Shown here piece after piece: positions 1 to 8,645 of a stretch of DNA of 64,000 bases (its first letter is position 1; each line of letters opens with the position of its first letter). The notes under the pieces are model-generated. The model did no database searches. It had not been told where the DNA came from and saw only the letters and a list, made by a program, of their open reading frames with translations. Source of the DNA: Rhodobacteraceae bacterium SB2 (GTDB taxonomy: Bacteria > Pseudomonadota > Alphaproteobacteria > Rhodobacterales > Rhodobacteraceae); the NCBI GenBank assembly GCA_001642945.1, contig LGRT01000013.1:62001-126000 (forward strand). Direction: 5' to 3'. Both the position numbers and the translations under genes were made by a program.

Positions 1-1335
1 GTGCCGGCCGGCACCGCAGAGCATGCGGCGCAAGCCTTTGCGATTGCCGCCGCTTATAAGCCCAGCTTAACGCGGTATGAGCGCCAGAAAATTCTGTTTC
101 GCGCGGCCGAATTGATCCGTGAACGCCGCGATAGTATCGCACATTGGCTCACCTTGGAATTGGGCATTTGCCAACAGCATGCGCTGTATGAAACCGGGCG
201 TTCTTATGATGTGTTTATGTTGGCCGGTCAGGCCGCCATTCAAGATGATGGTCAAATCTTCAGTTGCGATCTGACACCGCATGGAAAGCCGCGCAAAATA
301 TTCACCAAACGCGAACCCGTGCGCACGATATCAGCCATCACCCCGTTCAATCATCCCTTAAATATGGTGGCGCATAAAATCGCCCCCGCGATTGCAACCA
401 ATAACTGCGTTGTGTGCAAACCAACCGAGTTAACACCGCTGACTGCGATCACATTGGCGGATATTTTATACGAAGCCGGCCTGCCGGTTGAAATGTTCCA
501 AATCGTCACCGGATGGCCCAAAGATATTGGCGATGAAATGGTCACCAATGAAAATATTGATATTGTCACCTTCACCGGCGGTGTGCCTGTGGGCAAAATG
601 ATTGCGCAAAAAGCCGGATATAAACGCGCCGCGCTTGAGCTTGGCGGCAATGATCCACTGATTATTCTAAATGATCTCTCTGATGCAGATCTTGAAAAAG
701 CTGCGACGATTGCGGTGGCCGGTGCCACGGGAAATTCCGGCCAGCGCTGCACGGCAGTTAAGCGGATCTTGGTGCAAAACAGCGTGGCGGATAAATTTGT
801 ACCTCTAGTGCTGGAAAAAGCCAAAGCCATCCGCTTTGGCGATCCGATGGATCCAGACACCCAATTGGGCTGCGTGATCCATGCAAAAGCTGCAGAACTA
901 TTTGAAAAGCGGGTCTATATGGCCGAAGCAGAGGGCGCAGAAATCCTGTACCATCCGGGGCGTAACGGAGCGCTTTTGCCCCCGATCGTGATCGATAAAG
1001 TGCCCCATAGCTCAGAATTGGTAATGGAAGAAACCTTTGGCCCCATCGTGCCGATCGTGCGCGTGCCCGATGATGATGATGCCGTGATGGAAATTTCAAA
1101 CTCTACCGAATTTGGATTGTCCTCCGGCGTCTGCACGAACGATTTTACCCGCATGCAAGCCTTTATCGAGGGGTTGGATGTGGGCACTGTGAACATTTGG
1201 GAACAACCGGGGTACCGTATTGAGATGTCACCCTTTGGCGGCATCAAAGATAGCGGGAATGGCGTCAAAGAAGGGGTTTTGGAAGCCATGAAATTCTTCA
1301 CAAATGTCAAAACCTATTCTTTACCATGGCCATAG
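1..1335 (+). CDS. phnY: Phosphonoacetaldehyde dehydrogenase-like aldehyde dehydrogenase, 5' truncated by window edge
   Basis: NAD(P)-dependent aldehyde dehydrogenase that would oxidise phosphonoacetaldehyde to phosphonoacetate in the cytoplasm. Seen in the sequence: the frame is open from base 1, and 444 residues remain against about 480 in the family, so roughly 35-40 N-terminal residues lie outside the window. FNHPLN near residue 117 carries His where most ALDHs have an aromatic or Met; known PhnY enzymes have this His. LELGGND (about residue 213) and SGQRCTA (catalytic Cys preceded by Arg, about residue 250) also fit PhnY, whose Arg contacts the phosphonate. ETFGPI and the C-terminal [10 protein letters not shown] motif are present. 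Neighbours are an EamA transporter and a phosphonate-monoester-hydrolase-like enzyme on the same strand, and a PbfA-like PLP enzyme on the other. An alternative is a glyceraldehyde-3-phosphate (GapN-like) or another phospho-aldehyde dehydrogenase. Confidence 0.72.
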   Translation: MPAGTAEHAAQAFAIAAAYKPSLTRYERQKILFRAAELIRERRDSIAHWLTLELGICQQHALYETGRSYDVFMLAGQAAIQDDGQIFSCDLTPHGKPRKIFTKREPVRTISAITPFNHPLNMVAHKIAPAIATNNCVVCKPTELTPLTAITLADILYEAGLPVEMFQIVTGWPKDIGDEMVTNENIDIVTFTGGVPVGKMIAQKAGYKRAALELGGNDPLIILNDLSDADLEKAATIAVAGATGNSGQRCTAVKRILVQNSVADKFVPLVLEKAKAIRFGDPMDPDTQLGCVIHAKAAELFEKRVYMAEAEGAEILYHPGRNGALLPPIVIDKVPHSSELVMEETFGPIVPIVRVPDDDDAVMEISNSTEFGLSSGVCTNDFTRMQAFIEGLDVGTVNIWEQPGYRIEMSPFGGIKDSGNGVKEGVLEAMKFFTNVKTYSLPWP

Positions 1336-1368
1336 ACAAACAAGTGATGAGCGGCTCGGGCTTGCTGA

Positions 1369-1391
1369 CTTTTCGTGACTAGCACGAAAAG
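1369..1391. other. Perfect hairpin between phnY-like gene and EamA gene
   Basis: CTTTTCGTG / CACGAAAAG form a perfect 9-bp stem with a 5-nt loop, 34 bases after the aldehyde dehydrogenase stop. No clean U-tract follows the stem, so it could be an RNA processing or stability element, or a weak terminator, between the first two genes. Confidence 0.4.
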
Positions 1392-1424
1392 CGTAACCAG
1401 CACCCGCACTGTATGTAAGACCCG

Positions 1425-2261
1425 ATGATAAGCCCCGGGGTCATGCTAATCGCGTTAAGCGCGGCGCTTTTGCACGCCACATGGAATGCTATGGTCAAGG
1501 GAGCCGCTGATCGCGCATTATCGATTGGCTTGGTCTCTTTAGGTCATTTCGTACCCGCCCTGCCGTTTTTTTTAATCTTGCCCGCGCCGGATATGGCAGC
1601 TCTGCCCTATATCGTTGCGTCAACGGTAATTCATTGGGGCTATTACTTTTTCTTGATTGCAGCCTATAAAAACAGCGATCTTTCAGTGGCCTATCCGATT
1701 GCGCGGGGGGCAGCGCCGGTTTTAATCGCCTTGGGTGCCACGATCTGGCCGGGGGAAATTCTATCGCTCATGGCTTGGGGTGGGATCATCGGCGTCTCTT
1801 GCGGCGTTGCGCTCCTGGTCGTATCCCGCGCCACCGGTGCGGTTACAAAAGCCCTGTTTCCCGCCTTCATCACCGCTTTAATGGTGGCGGCTTATTCAAT
1901 CGTGGATGGGATTGGGGTGCGCGTTTCAGGCGCGCCTCTCTCATATATCACATGGCTTTTTACCGCGGAAATCTGTGTCACTCTATTCGTACTAATGCCT
2001 CGGCGCGCCTTGATCAGGCAAAATGGTGTAAAACAATTTTTGACGGGATTTTCAGGCGGGGTTCTTTCAAGCCTGTCTTATGCTTTGGCGGTTTTTGCGC
2101 AAACCTTAGCGCCTTTGGCTTTGGTCGCCGCGATCCGCGAAACATCGGTTATTTTGGCGGCGCTTATCGGGGTCATTTGGTTTAAAGAGCGGCCAGTTCT
2201 GATGCGCATCTGCGCCGCATGCGTTGTTGCCTTTGGCGTGATCCTAATTGCGCTTTCTTAG
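1425..2261 (+). CDS. EamA/DMT-family membrane transporter
   Basis: Integral inner-membrane protein of the drug/metabolite transporter superfamily, 278 residues, with about ten hydrophobic segments arranged as two EamA repeats. Typical EamA features are the N-terminal ALLHATWNA stretch and SVAYPIARG near the end of the first repeat. The substrate cannot be read from the sequence; relatives export amino acids, small acids or metabolites. It lies between the phosphonoacetaldehyde-dehydrogenase-like gene and the phosphonate-hydrolase-like gene on the same strand, which suggests a role in movement of a pathway intermediate or by-product. The ATG at 1425 is used; an in-frame ATG at 1443 is possible. 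Confidence 0.8.
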   Translation: MISPGVMLIALSAALLHATWNAMVKGAADRALSIGLVSLGHFVPALPFFLILPAPDMAALPYIVASTVIHWGYYFFLIAAYKNSDLSVAYPIARGAAPVLIALGATIWPGEILSLMAWGGIIGVSCGVALLVVSRATGAVTKALFPAFITALMVAAYSIVDGIGVRVSGAPLSYITWLFTAEICVTLFVLMPRRALIRQNGVKQFLTGFSGGVLSSLSYALAVFAQTLAPLALVAAIRETSVILAALIGVIWFKERPVLMRICAACVVAFGVILIALS

Positions 2262-2351
2262 AATTTGAGTTTTATGGGAAAAACCGAGTAACCCCGCTAG
2301 ACCGCCCGATAAGGATTACCTATCATCCGCTCTAGCGTGAAAGGAAACCCA

Positions 2352-3902
2352 ATGGCCAAGCCGCGCAACGTTCTGTTTATCGTGATTGACCAGCTGCGGG
2401 CAGATTGTCTGACAGGGGCGCTTGCCACGCATGTAGATTTGCCCAACTTGCGCCAGTTTATGGGCGAAGCGGTGACTTTTACCCGCAATTTTTCAGTCAC
2501 AAATCCCTGCGGACCATCGCGCGCCTCGCTTTTGACGGGGCAATATTCGATGAACCACCGCTCCGTGCGCAATGGTGCACCGCTGCGGCATGACATTCCA
2601 AGCCTTCCAGGCGAATTGCGAAAATCAGGCTATCTGCCGCTTCTTTACGGCTATACCGACACCTCGCTAGACCCGCGCGTTCACGCAGCAGATGATCCCG
2701 CGCTAACAACCTATGAATATGTGATGCCCGGGTTTCAAGAACGGCTCGAAATGCGATCTGAGCAATCTATTCCTTGGCTGTCGCATTTAGCAGCGCAAGG
2801 CTATATTTTCAAAAATCATGATGATTTATACATCCCAGTGGCCGCGGATGGCGCCCAGCCCGAAATCACTGACCCAGCGCTTTACGCCGCAAAAGACAGC
2901 GATACCGCCTTTTTAACAAATGCCTATTTGGCCGATCGCGCAACCCGGGATACCTCTAATTGGTTTTCGCATTTAACCTATTTACGCCCGCATCCGCCTT
3001 TGGTCGCGCCGGCCCCCTATAATACGTTTTATGATCCCCAAAAACTGCCCTTGCCCCACCGCCTAAACAGTCAGGCGTCAGAAGAAGCCGTGCATCCGTT
3101 TTTCGCCCCAATGTTTGACAGCGCAACCCCGGCGCATTTCGTATCTGGCATGCCCGATTTGAAACCCAACGAAGATACGGTGCAGGCTTTGCGCGCTGTA
3201 TATCTTGGGCTTGCGAGCGAAGTAGACCATCATATCGGGCGGGTGATCACCGATTTGAAACAAGCGGGCCAGTATGAGGACACGTTGGTAATCATCACAG
3301 CAGATCATGGTGAGATGCTGGGGGATCGCCACGCATGGGGCAAAATGAGCGTTTATAACGCCGCCTATCACACACCCCTTATTATCCGAGCGCCGCAGCT
3401 ACAGGCCCAATCTGGAATGCAAGTGCAGCTGCAAACTGAAAGCGTGGATATTGCCCCAACAATACTTGACTGGATCGGATCAGATATTCCAAACTCGATG
3501 GATGGACAGTCCCTATTGCCGCTCATCAAAGGGGAAACACCCGAAAACTGGCGTAAATTCACTTTCTCAGAGCTAAATTTTGGACATCCCCTTTTTCCGA
3601 CTAAATGGCAAAAGCAGCTGGGACTATCCGTTGATGAGTGCAGTTTAAGCATTTTACGCGATGCGCAATTCACGCTGGTTGAATTTGCCGGCGATCTGCC
3701 GCCTTTACTGTTTGACCATGAAAAGAAAGGAGAGCTTGAAAACGTAGCAGAACAGGCGAACTATGCCCCCAACCTTGCCCGTCTGACGCGGCAAATGTTG
3801 AAATTTCGAATGCAAAATATGGATCGCAGTTTGGCCTTAAGCGCGCTTACTGCACAGGGGCCGCAAACCGCTTTTCGCCATAACATAACAAAATGCGCCT
3901 AA
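2352..3902 (+). CDS. pehA: Phosphonate monoester hydrolase / sulfatase-superfamily hydrolase
   Basis: Alkaline-phosphatase-superfamily hydrolase of the phosphonate monoesterase/phosphodiesterase (PMH/PehA) type, 516 residues, probably cytoplasmic because no signal peptide is present. Metal ligands are visible in VIDQLRAD near the N-terminus and TADHGEMLGDRHAWGK near residue 320. The nucleophile motif NPCGPSRASLLTG carries the Cys that is converted to formylglycine in this family. The following MNHRSVRNG and the YLRPHPP segment match known PMH proteins rather than arylsulfatases. The start was moved from a GTG at 2337 to the ATG at 2352, which sits 5 bases after AAGGAAA. The context with PhnY-like and PbfA-like genes supports release of a free phosphonate from a phosphonate ester. 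The FGE gene at 57.6 kb is the only maturase in the window that could activate it. An arylsulfatase role cannot be excluded. Confidence 0.8.
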   Translation: MAKPRNVLFIVIDQLRADCLTGALATHVDLPNLRQFMGEAVTFTRNFSVTNPCGPSRASLLTGQYSMNHRSVRNGAPLRHDIPSLPGELRKSGYLPLLYGYTDTSLDPRVHAADDPALTTYEYVMPGFQERLEMRSEQSIPWLSHLAAQGYIFKNHDDLYIPVAADGAQPEITDPALYAAKDSDTAFLTNAYLADRATRDTSNWFSHLTYLRPHPPLVAPAPYNTFYDPQKLPLPHRLNSQASEEAVHPFFAPMFDSATPAHFVSGMPDLKPNEDTVQALRAVYLGLASEVDHHIGRVITDLKQAGQYEDTLVIITADHGEMLGDRHAWGKMSVYNAAYHTPLIIRAPQLQAQSGMQVQLQTESVDIAPTILDWIGSDIPNSMDGQSLLPLIKGETPENWRKFTFSELNFGHPLFPTKWQKQLGLSVDECSLSILRDAQFTLVEFAGDLPPLLFDHEKKGELENVAEQANYAPNLARLTRQMLKFRMQNMDRSLALSALTAQGPQTAFRHNITKCA

Positions 3903-3915
3903 GAGTGCAGCGCAG

Positions 3916-3932
3916 GCCCGTTTTCGACGGGC
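3916..3932. terminator. Possible weak terminator hairpin between convergent genes
   Basis: GCCCG-TTTTCGA-CGGGC forms a 5-bp GC stem in the 59-base gap between the convergent hydrolase and PLP-enzyme genes. There is no strong U-tract, so the call rests mainly on position. Confidence 0.3.
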
Positions 3933-3961
3933 TATGCGGTTAAACAGCGCTGAACATGCCC

Positions 3962-5329
3962 CTATGCGCAGGGCGCAACGGCAGCCAGGCCCTGTTCAAT
4001 AATATCGAAGGCTGAAAACAACTCGGATTCTGTAATGGTTAAGGGCGGGCAGAGCGTCAGCACGCAGCCACCGCCAATTTTATAGCTCAAACCATGTGAC
4101 AGCGAATGGTATAAAATATCCTCGGCAGCTTTAAGCGCCGGTTGGTTATCAATCCGCAGCTCAATGCCAAAAAATAAGCCCAAGCCCCGTATATCATGAA
4201 CCAGCGGATATTTAGCTTTGATCTCTAAAAGCCGCTCTAATCCACGCCGCCCCAACGCTCGCGCGTTTTCAATAAGCCTATCCTCAAACAAACAGTCAAT
4301 CGTGGCCAAAGCCGCCGCGCAACCAACCGAAGATTTTTCATGCGTATAATGGCCCAAAGCCCGATCCCCCGTTACGTCCAGATCTTCTCGCACGAGCAGC
4401 GCCGCCATCGGGAAAATACCTCCACCCAGCCCTTTTCCGATCACCAGCATATCAGGCACCACGTCGAAATGCTCACAGACAAACATTTCTCCGGTACGGC
4501 CAATCGCGGATGGAATTTCATCAAAAATCAAAAGAATGCCATGTTCATCGCAAATGTCACGGACGCGGCGCCAATAATTCTTGGGCGGCAATTCAACGCT
4601 CGTCCAACGCATGGGTTCGGCGATCAAAGCCCCAATATCACCTTCCATTTCTATCACATATTTTAAGTAGTTTAGGCAGCCCTCATGCTGCTCATCTTGG
4701 CAATTGAAATGGCATTTTCCGCGCGTTGGCGGTGGAATATGTTCACAGCCCGGCAAAAGCGGCCCAACATCCTTTCGGAACAGGCTTTCCCCGCCAATCG
4801 AGATGGCATCCAGTGAGGCACCGTGAAAGCTTTCCCACATCGAAATGGTTTTGTGCCGCCCGGTCGCGTAGCGCGCCAGTTTTAAGGCCATGCCGATTGC
4901 ATTGGTGCCGCCAGGCGCGAATAACATTTTATTGAGCTGCCCCGGCGCCAATTCCGCTAAACGACGCGCCAAATCAATTGCCGTTTGGTTTGTGTAGCGA
5001 CGTGGACAAAATGGCAACGTATCCAGCTGCTCTTTAATCGCGTCAACCACTTTGGGATGGCCATAGCCAACTTGATGCACGCTATTTCCATGAAAATCCA
5101 TGATTTGACGGCCTTGGGTATCTTCCAAGTAGATCCCGTTGCTATGCGTCAAAACGTTCAAACAGGGGCTCGATAACGATTGATGCAAAAAATACTGCGC
5201 GTCTTGTGCAAGCAGGTCTTGGGTTGAGGCATCAATATGGGCTGCCGACCAAGCCGCTCTTTGAGGCGATAGGTTGACATCGCCCTCAGACACGCTGGCT
5301 TTCGGTTTTAAGGAATATTTTTGCGCCAT
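3962..5329 (-). CDS. pbfA: Class-III PLP enzyme, probable (R)-1-hydroxy-2-aminoethylphosphonate ammonia-lyase
   Basis: Fold-type-I PLP enzyme of the class-III aminotransferase family, 455 residues. Seen: LLIFDEIPSAIGRTG with the PLP-ring Asp, and VIGKGLGGGIFPMAA with the Schiff-base Lys. An unusual central stretch, GKCHFNCQDEQHEGC, is rich in Cys and His. The LIFDEIP motif (Pro rather than Gln after the Ile) and the LPFCPRRYTN segment set it apart from ordinary GABA or ornithine transaminases and resemble the PbfA group, which deaminates R-hydroxy-AEP to phosphonoacetaldehyde. That product is the substrate of the PhnY-like dehydrogenase at the window start, which is the main contextual support. 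It is the last gene of the ABC-transporter operon, one base after the TIM-barrel gene. A generic transaminase is the alternative. Confidence 0.58.
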   Translation of the reverse strand: MAQKYSLKPKASVSEGDVNLSPQRAAWSAAHIDASTQDLLAQDAQYFLHQSLSSPCLNVLTHSNGIYLEDTQGRQIMDFHGNSVHQVGYGHPKVVDAIKEQLDTLPFCPRRYTNQTAIDLARRLAELAPGQLNKMLFAPGGTNAIGMALKLARYATGRHKTISMWESFHGASLDAISIGGESLFRKDVGPLLPGCEHIPPPTRGKCHFNCQDEQHEGCLNYLKYVIEMEGDIGALIAEPMRWTSVELPPKNYWRRVRDICDEHGILLIFDEIPSAIGRTGEMFVCEHFDVVPDMLVIGKGLGGGIFPMAALLVREDLDVTGDRALGHYTHEKSSVGCAAALATIDCLFEDRLIENARALGRRGLERLLEIKAKYPLVHDIRGLGLFFGIELRIDNQPALKAAEDILYHSLSHGLSYKIGGGCVLTLCPPLTITESELFSAFDIIEQGLAAVAPCA

Positions 5330-5330
5330 T

Positions 5331-6095
5331 TTAACCGCCCAATGTTGAAAATTGATCCCGCCAGCTTAAGCCTGCCTCTGTTTTGGATTTGGGGCGGTAT
5401 TCGCATCCAAATGCCCCTTGATATCCCAAAGCTTGAAACTGAGGCAGTAAAACGCCGTAGTCAAGCGCCCCTGGAAACGGTTCGGCGCGCTGCTCTGCCG
5501 CTGCAATTTGAATGTGACCAATTTTATCGACATAGCGTGAAAAATGTTCCAATAGATCACCGCTTTGGATGAACACATGGTAACAATCAAACATAATTTT
5601 TAACCGCGGATTGTTGATCGCGTCCAGAACTTGGCCCGCCTGCGCAAGGGTCCGTAAAAAATACCCGGGCAATTGTTCTTCACATACCGGCTCAATCACA
5701 ATGGTTAAAGTCGAATGATCCAGCGCATATTCGAGATTTTCAACAAAGGTCTCGAATGCTTCTGGCGTCTGCTCACTGAAGCCTGACAAAATATGCAACG
5801 CCTTGGCTCCGATCTCTTGCGCAAGCCTCGCCGCCTCCCGAATGTCGTGTCGCGCGATGTGCTGACGATCTGGAATCGCAGCGCAACCAAAACTGGGGCC
5901 CATGCGTATATTCATACTGTTCACGGGCAGCCCAACCTCTTTCAACAGAGATTTCAAATCACCCAGATCTTCAAAATGCGCTTCATCGTGCAATTCAACC
6001 GAGTGGAACCCGTGTTTTTTGGCGCTCCGTATCCGGTCCAAAAACGGCAGCTCTTTCCAAAGATATCCCGTATTTGCAGAAAAGTTAAACGCCAT
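5331..6095 (-). CDS. Hydroxypyruvate isomerase-family TIM-barrel protein
   Basis: 254-residue protein of the sugar-phosphate isomerase/epimerase (AP endonuclease 2-like) TIM-barrel family, closest in pattern to hydroxypyruvate isomerase/OtnI. Supporting stretches are FSANTGYLWKELPFLDRI at the N-terminus, IEPVCEEQLPGYFL, KIMFDCYHVFIQSGD with acidic and His metal ligands, GHIQIAAAEQRAEP, and GCEYRP at the last strand. Family members isomerise or epimerise small hydroxy-keto acids with a divalent metal. It is cytoplasmic. It is cotranscribed with the alcohol dehydrogenase (18-base gap) and the PbfA-like gene (1-base gap). The true substrate is unknown; in this setting it may handle a C3 by-product such as the glycerol part of a phosphonate ester, which is inference. 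Confidence 0.7.
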   Translation of the reverse strand: MAFNFSANTGYLWKELPFLDRIRSAKKHGFHSVELHDEAHFEDLGDLKSLLKEVGLPVNSMNIRMGPSFGCAAIPDRQHIARHDIREAARLAQEIGAKALHILSGFSEQTPEAFETFVENLEYALDHSTLTIVIEPVCEEQLPGYFLRTLAQAGQVLDAINNPRLKIMFDCYHVFIQSGDLLEHFSRYVDKIGHIQIAAAEQRAEPFPGALDYGVLLPQFQALGYQGAFGCEYRPKSKTEAGLSWRDQFSTLGG

Positions 6096-6113
6096 TAAGC
6101 TTTCCCCCTAAAG

Positions 6114-7244
6114 CTAAGGAATCAGCACTTCGCGCACAGTTTTTGCATCGGCAAGGCGATCCATCGCTGCATTTAAATCATCAAACCCGATCAAACGCGA
6201 CATCAATTTATCCACTGGCAGGCTGCCGTTTTGGAACATGTTCAAATAGCGCGGAATGTCTCTTTTTGCCACGCAGCTGCCCATGTAAGAGCCTTTTATG
6301 CTGCGCTCTTCAGCGGCGATTTTCAAATGCGATAAAGTAATCTCGGCCTCCGGGCCAGGCATTCCCGCCGTCACAGTCGTGCCCCCCCGGCGGGTGATAT
6401 CATAAGCCATCTGCAAAGCACGGTTTGACCCTGCCGTCTCTATGGCGATATGCACACCCCCTCCGGTCAAAGCAGCGATCTGCGCCTGAACATCCGCATC
6501 CCCCGCATTCAGCGCGTGATGCACGCCAAGTTCGCGCGCAAATGCCAACTTCTCTTCGCTGAGATCCAGCGCCAAAACCTTCCCAGACCCAATCGCTAAA
6601 GCCGCCAAAACCGCGCTGAGGCCAACGCCGCCAAGCCCAACCACCGCGATAAATTGGCCCGGTTTCGCCTGCGCTGTATTAATCACCGAGCCCACGCCGG
6701 TCACCACGCCGCAACCAAACAGCGCCGCATGTTCAAAGGGAACAGATTTATCAATTTTTACCAAAGCTTCTTCGGGTATAACCGAATATTCGGCAAAGCC
6801 GGCCACCCCTGAATGATGATGAATCCGGGTGCTGCCCTGCCGCAATCGCGTTGTTCCATCCTTTAAAACAGCGTTTGCATTGGCAATCGTTGCAGGTTCA
6901 CATAGTGCCGGTCGGCCAACGCTGCACATCTCACAGCGCCCACAACTGGCCACGTAAGAGGGCACTACGTGATCGCCCACCGCAAAGCCTTGCACATCTT
7001 GGCCTATCTCTTCCACGATCCCCGCCGCCTCATGCCCGATCACAATTGGCATTGGTTTGGCGCGCTCTCCGGTGATCGCAACAAGATCGGAATGGCACAA
7101 ACCTACGGCCTTAACCTTAATTAAGACCTCCCCGCGCTTTGGGGGATCTAACTCAACCTCTTCTATGCTAAGCGGTTTGCTGACGCTGAACGGCCTTTGT
7201 GCCGAGGTGGTTCTGAGAATGGCAGCTTTCATTTTCATGCGCAT
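6114..7244 (-). CDS. Zinc-dependent alcohol dehydrogenase (MDR family)
   Basis: 376-residue medium-chain dehydrogenase/reductase. GLCHSDL and GHEAAG supply catalytic-zinc ligands. CGRCEMCSVGRPALC supplies the four Cys of the structural zinc, and VGLGGVGLSAVLAA is the NAD-binding Rossmann glycine motif, followed by Asp in LALDLSEEK, which favours NAD over NADP. It oxidises a primary or secondary alcohol to aldehyde or ketone, or does the reverse. It sits inside the ABC-transporter/transaminase operon, so a small amino- or phospho-alcohol derived from the imported substrate is a reasonable guess. Start codons at residues 1, 3 and 5 are all possible. The sequence does not distinguish its substrate. 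Confidence 0.78.
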   Translation of the reverse strand: MRMKMKAAILRTTSAQRPFSVSKPLSIEEVELDPPKRGEVLIKVKAVGLCHSDLVAITGERAKPMPIVIGHEAAGIVEEIGQDVQGFAVGDHVVPSYVASCGRCEMCSVGRPALCEPATIANANAVLKDGTTRLRQGSTRIHHHSGVAGFAEYSVIPEEALVKIDKSVPFEHAALFGCGVVTGVGSVINTAQAKPGQFIAVVGLGGVGLSAVLAALAIGSGKVLALDLSEEKLAFARELGVHHALNAGDADVQAQIAALTGGGVHIAIETAGSNRALQMAYDITRRGGTTVTAGMPGPEAEITLSHLKIAAEERSIKGSYMGSCVAKRDIPRYLNMFQNGSLPVDKLMSRLIGFDDLNAAMDRLADAKTVREVLIP

Positions 7245-7278
7245 TTTCCCATCATTTTATATGGCCTATACGCCAAGA

Positions 7279-8565
7279 TCACGCCGTGGCTTCTTCTAGG
7301 CACGCTTCCAGGATGTCTAGGCCTTCTTCTACCAGTGAAAACTGCGCTGACAGCGGCACCAGAATACGAATGACATTGCGTGTTGGGCCCGCCGTTACCA
7401 AAATAAGACCCTTCTTAAGAGCGATTTCGGCGACTTTGGCCGCCAACGCTCCATCGGGGTTGCCACTGGCACGATCCGTCACCAGCTCAATCGCGTTCAT
7501 ACAGCCAAGCCCGCGCACATCGCCAATACATTGCAACGAGTTCTTAAGCTTCATTTTTTGCAAGCGAGAGTCGATTAGCTCACCCATTTTCAAGCCTTTA
7601 TCCAACAGGCCTTCTTTCTCAATCACGTCAAGCACCGCCAGCGCAGCAGCGCAAGCCATCGGGTTTCCGCCAAACGTGCCCCCCAATCCGCCCGGGGGCA
7701 CTGTATCGATGATAGAGGCTTTGCCCACTATGCCCGAAATCGGCAAGCCGCCGCCTATGCTTTTGCCAACACAGGTGAGATCCGCACACATTCCGAAATG
7801 CTCAAAGGCAAACATTTTGCCGGTACGCCCGATCCCTGATTGAATTTCATCTGCCACCAAAACGATGCCATGCGTATCGCAAAGCGCCCGCAGATAGGTG
7901 AGAAACTCACCCGAGGCGATATTGTAACCGCCCTCGCCCTGCACCGGCTCAACAAATATAGCGGCGATCTGATCTGGTGGACAATCGCTTCTGAACAATG
8001 TTTCAAAGGCCTGCTTTGTATCCTCAAGCGTTATGCCACGAAACGCATCCGGAAAAGGCAGGCGAAAAATTTCACCCGGGAATGGCCCGAAACCCTGCTT
8101 AAATGGGACCATTCTGGCACTCAGCGCCATGCCCATATAAGAACGCCCGTGATACCCATTGGTAAAGGTAATCAGCGCCGGCCGTTTCGTATGATAACGC
8201 GCCACCTTTATTGCGTTTTCAACGGCTTCCCCCCCTGCAGAAAAGAACATTGATTTCTTTTCAAAATCACCCGGATACAGCGCGTTAAGCCGCTCGGCTA
8301 GGGCGATGTAACTTTCATAAGGTGTGACTTGAAAGCAGGTATGCGTCAGGCTGTCTAACTGATGCTTAATGGCAGAAACAACCTGCGGATGGCGATGGCC
8401 AATATTCTGACAGCCAATACCGCCACAAAAATCTATGTAGCGTTTGCCTTCAACATCCCAGATTTCGGCATTCTCTGCTTTTTCAGCGATGAAGGTAGAA
8501 GAATACGCGATTGCTCTGGCAACAGATTTGTCGCGGCGACCTTCGATTTCGGTATTTGTTGTCAT
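7279..8565 (-). CDS. GabT-like class-III aminotransferase
   Basis: 428-residue PLP aminotransferase close to 4-aminobutyrate transaminase. Motifs are SAGGEAVENAIKVAR, FVEPVQGEGGY, LVADEIQSGIGRTGKMFA (PLP Asp) and CVGKSIGGGLPISG (PLP Lys). The reaction is transfer of an omega-amino group to 2-oxoglutarate, giving an aldehyde. It follows the solute-binding protein gene after an 80-base gap holding a strong hairpin and precedes the alcohol dehydrogenase. In this locus it may convert an imported amine such as aminoethylphosphonate, GABA or another omega-amino compound; the pathway assignment is inference. Confidence 0.8.
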   Translation of the reverse strand: MTTNTEIEGRRDKSVARAIAYSSTFIAEKAENAEIWDVEGKRYIDFCGGIGCQNIGHRHPQVVSAIKHQLDSLTHTCFQVTPYESYIALAERLNALYPGDFEKKSMFFSAGGEAVENAIKVARYHTKRPALITFTNGYHGRSYMGMALSARMVPFKQGFGPFPGEIFRLPFPDAFRGITLEDTKQAFETLFRSDCPPDQIAAIFVEPVQGEGGYNIASGEFLTYLRALCDTHGIVLVADEIQSGIGRTGKMFAFEHFGMCADLTCVGKSIGGGLPISGIVGKASIIDTVPPGGLGGTFGGNPMACAAALAVLDVIEKEGLLDKGLKMGELIDSRLQKMKLKNSLQCIGDVRGLGCMNAIELVTDRASGNPDGALAAKVAEIALKKGLILVTAGPTRNVIRILVPLSAQFSLVEEGLDILEACLEEATA

Positions 8566-8594
8566 GATATAAGCCCTGTAACAACCTGTTAGCC

Positions 8595-8628
8595 AAGATC
8601 ACCGGGCTCTTGGAGGCCCGGAGATCTT
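8595..8628 (-). terminator. Intercistronic hairpin downstream of solute-binding protein gene
   Basis: AAGATC-A-CCGGGC, an 8-nt loop, then GCCCGG-A-GATCTT form a stem of 6 plus 6 bp with one mismatch. It lies between the binding-protein stop and the transaminase start. Position and strength suggest a stabilising 3' end or attenuator that keeps binding-protein mRNA above that of downstream genes, as in many ABC operons. Confidence 0.5.
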
Positions 8629-8645
8629 ATCTGTTTAAAGACTGA

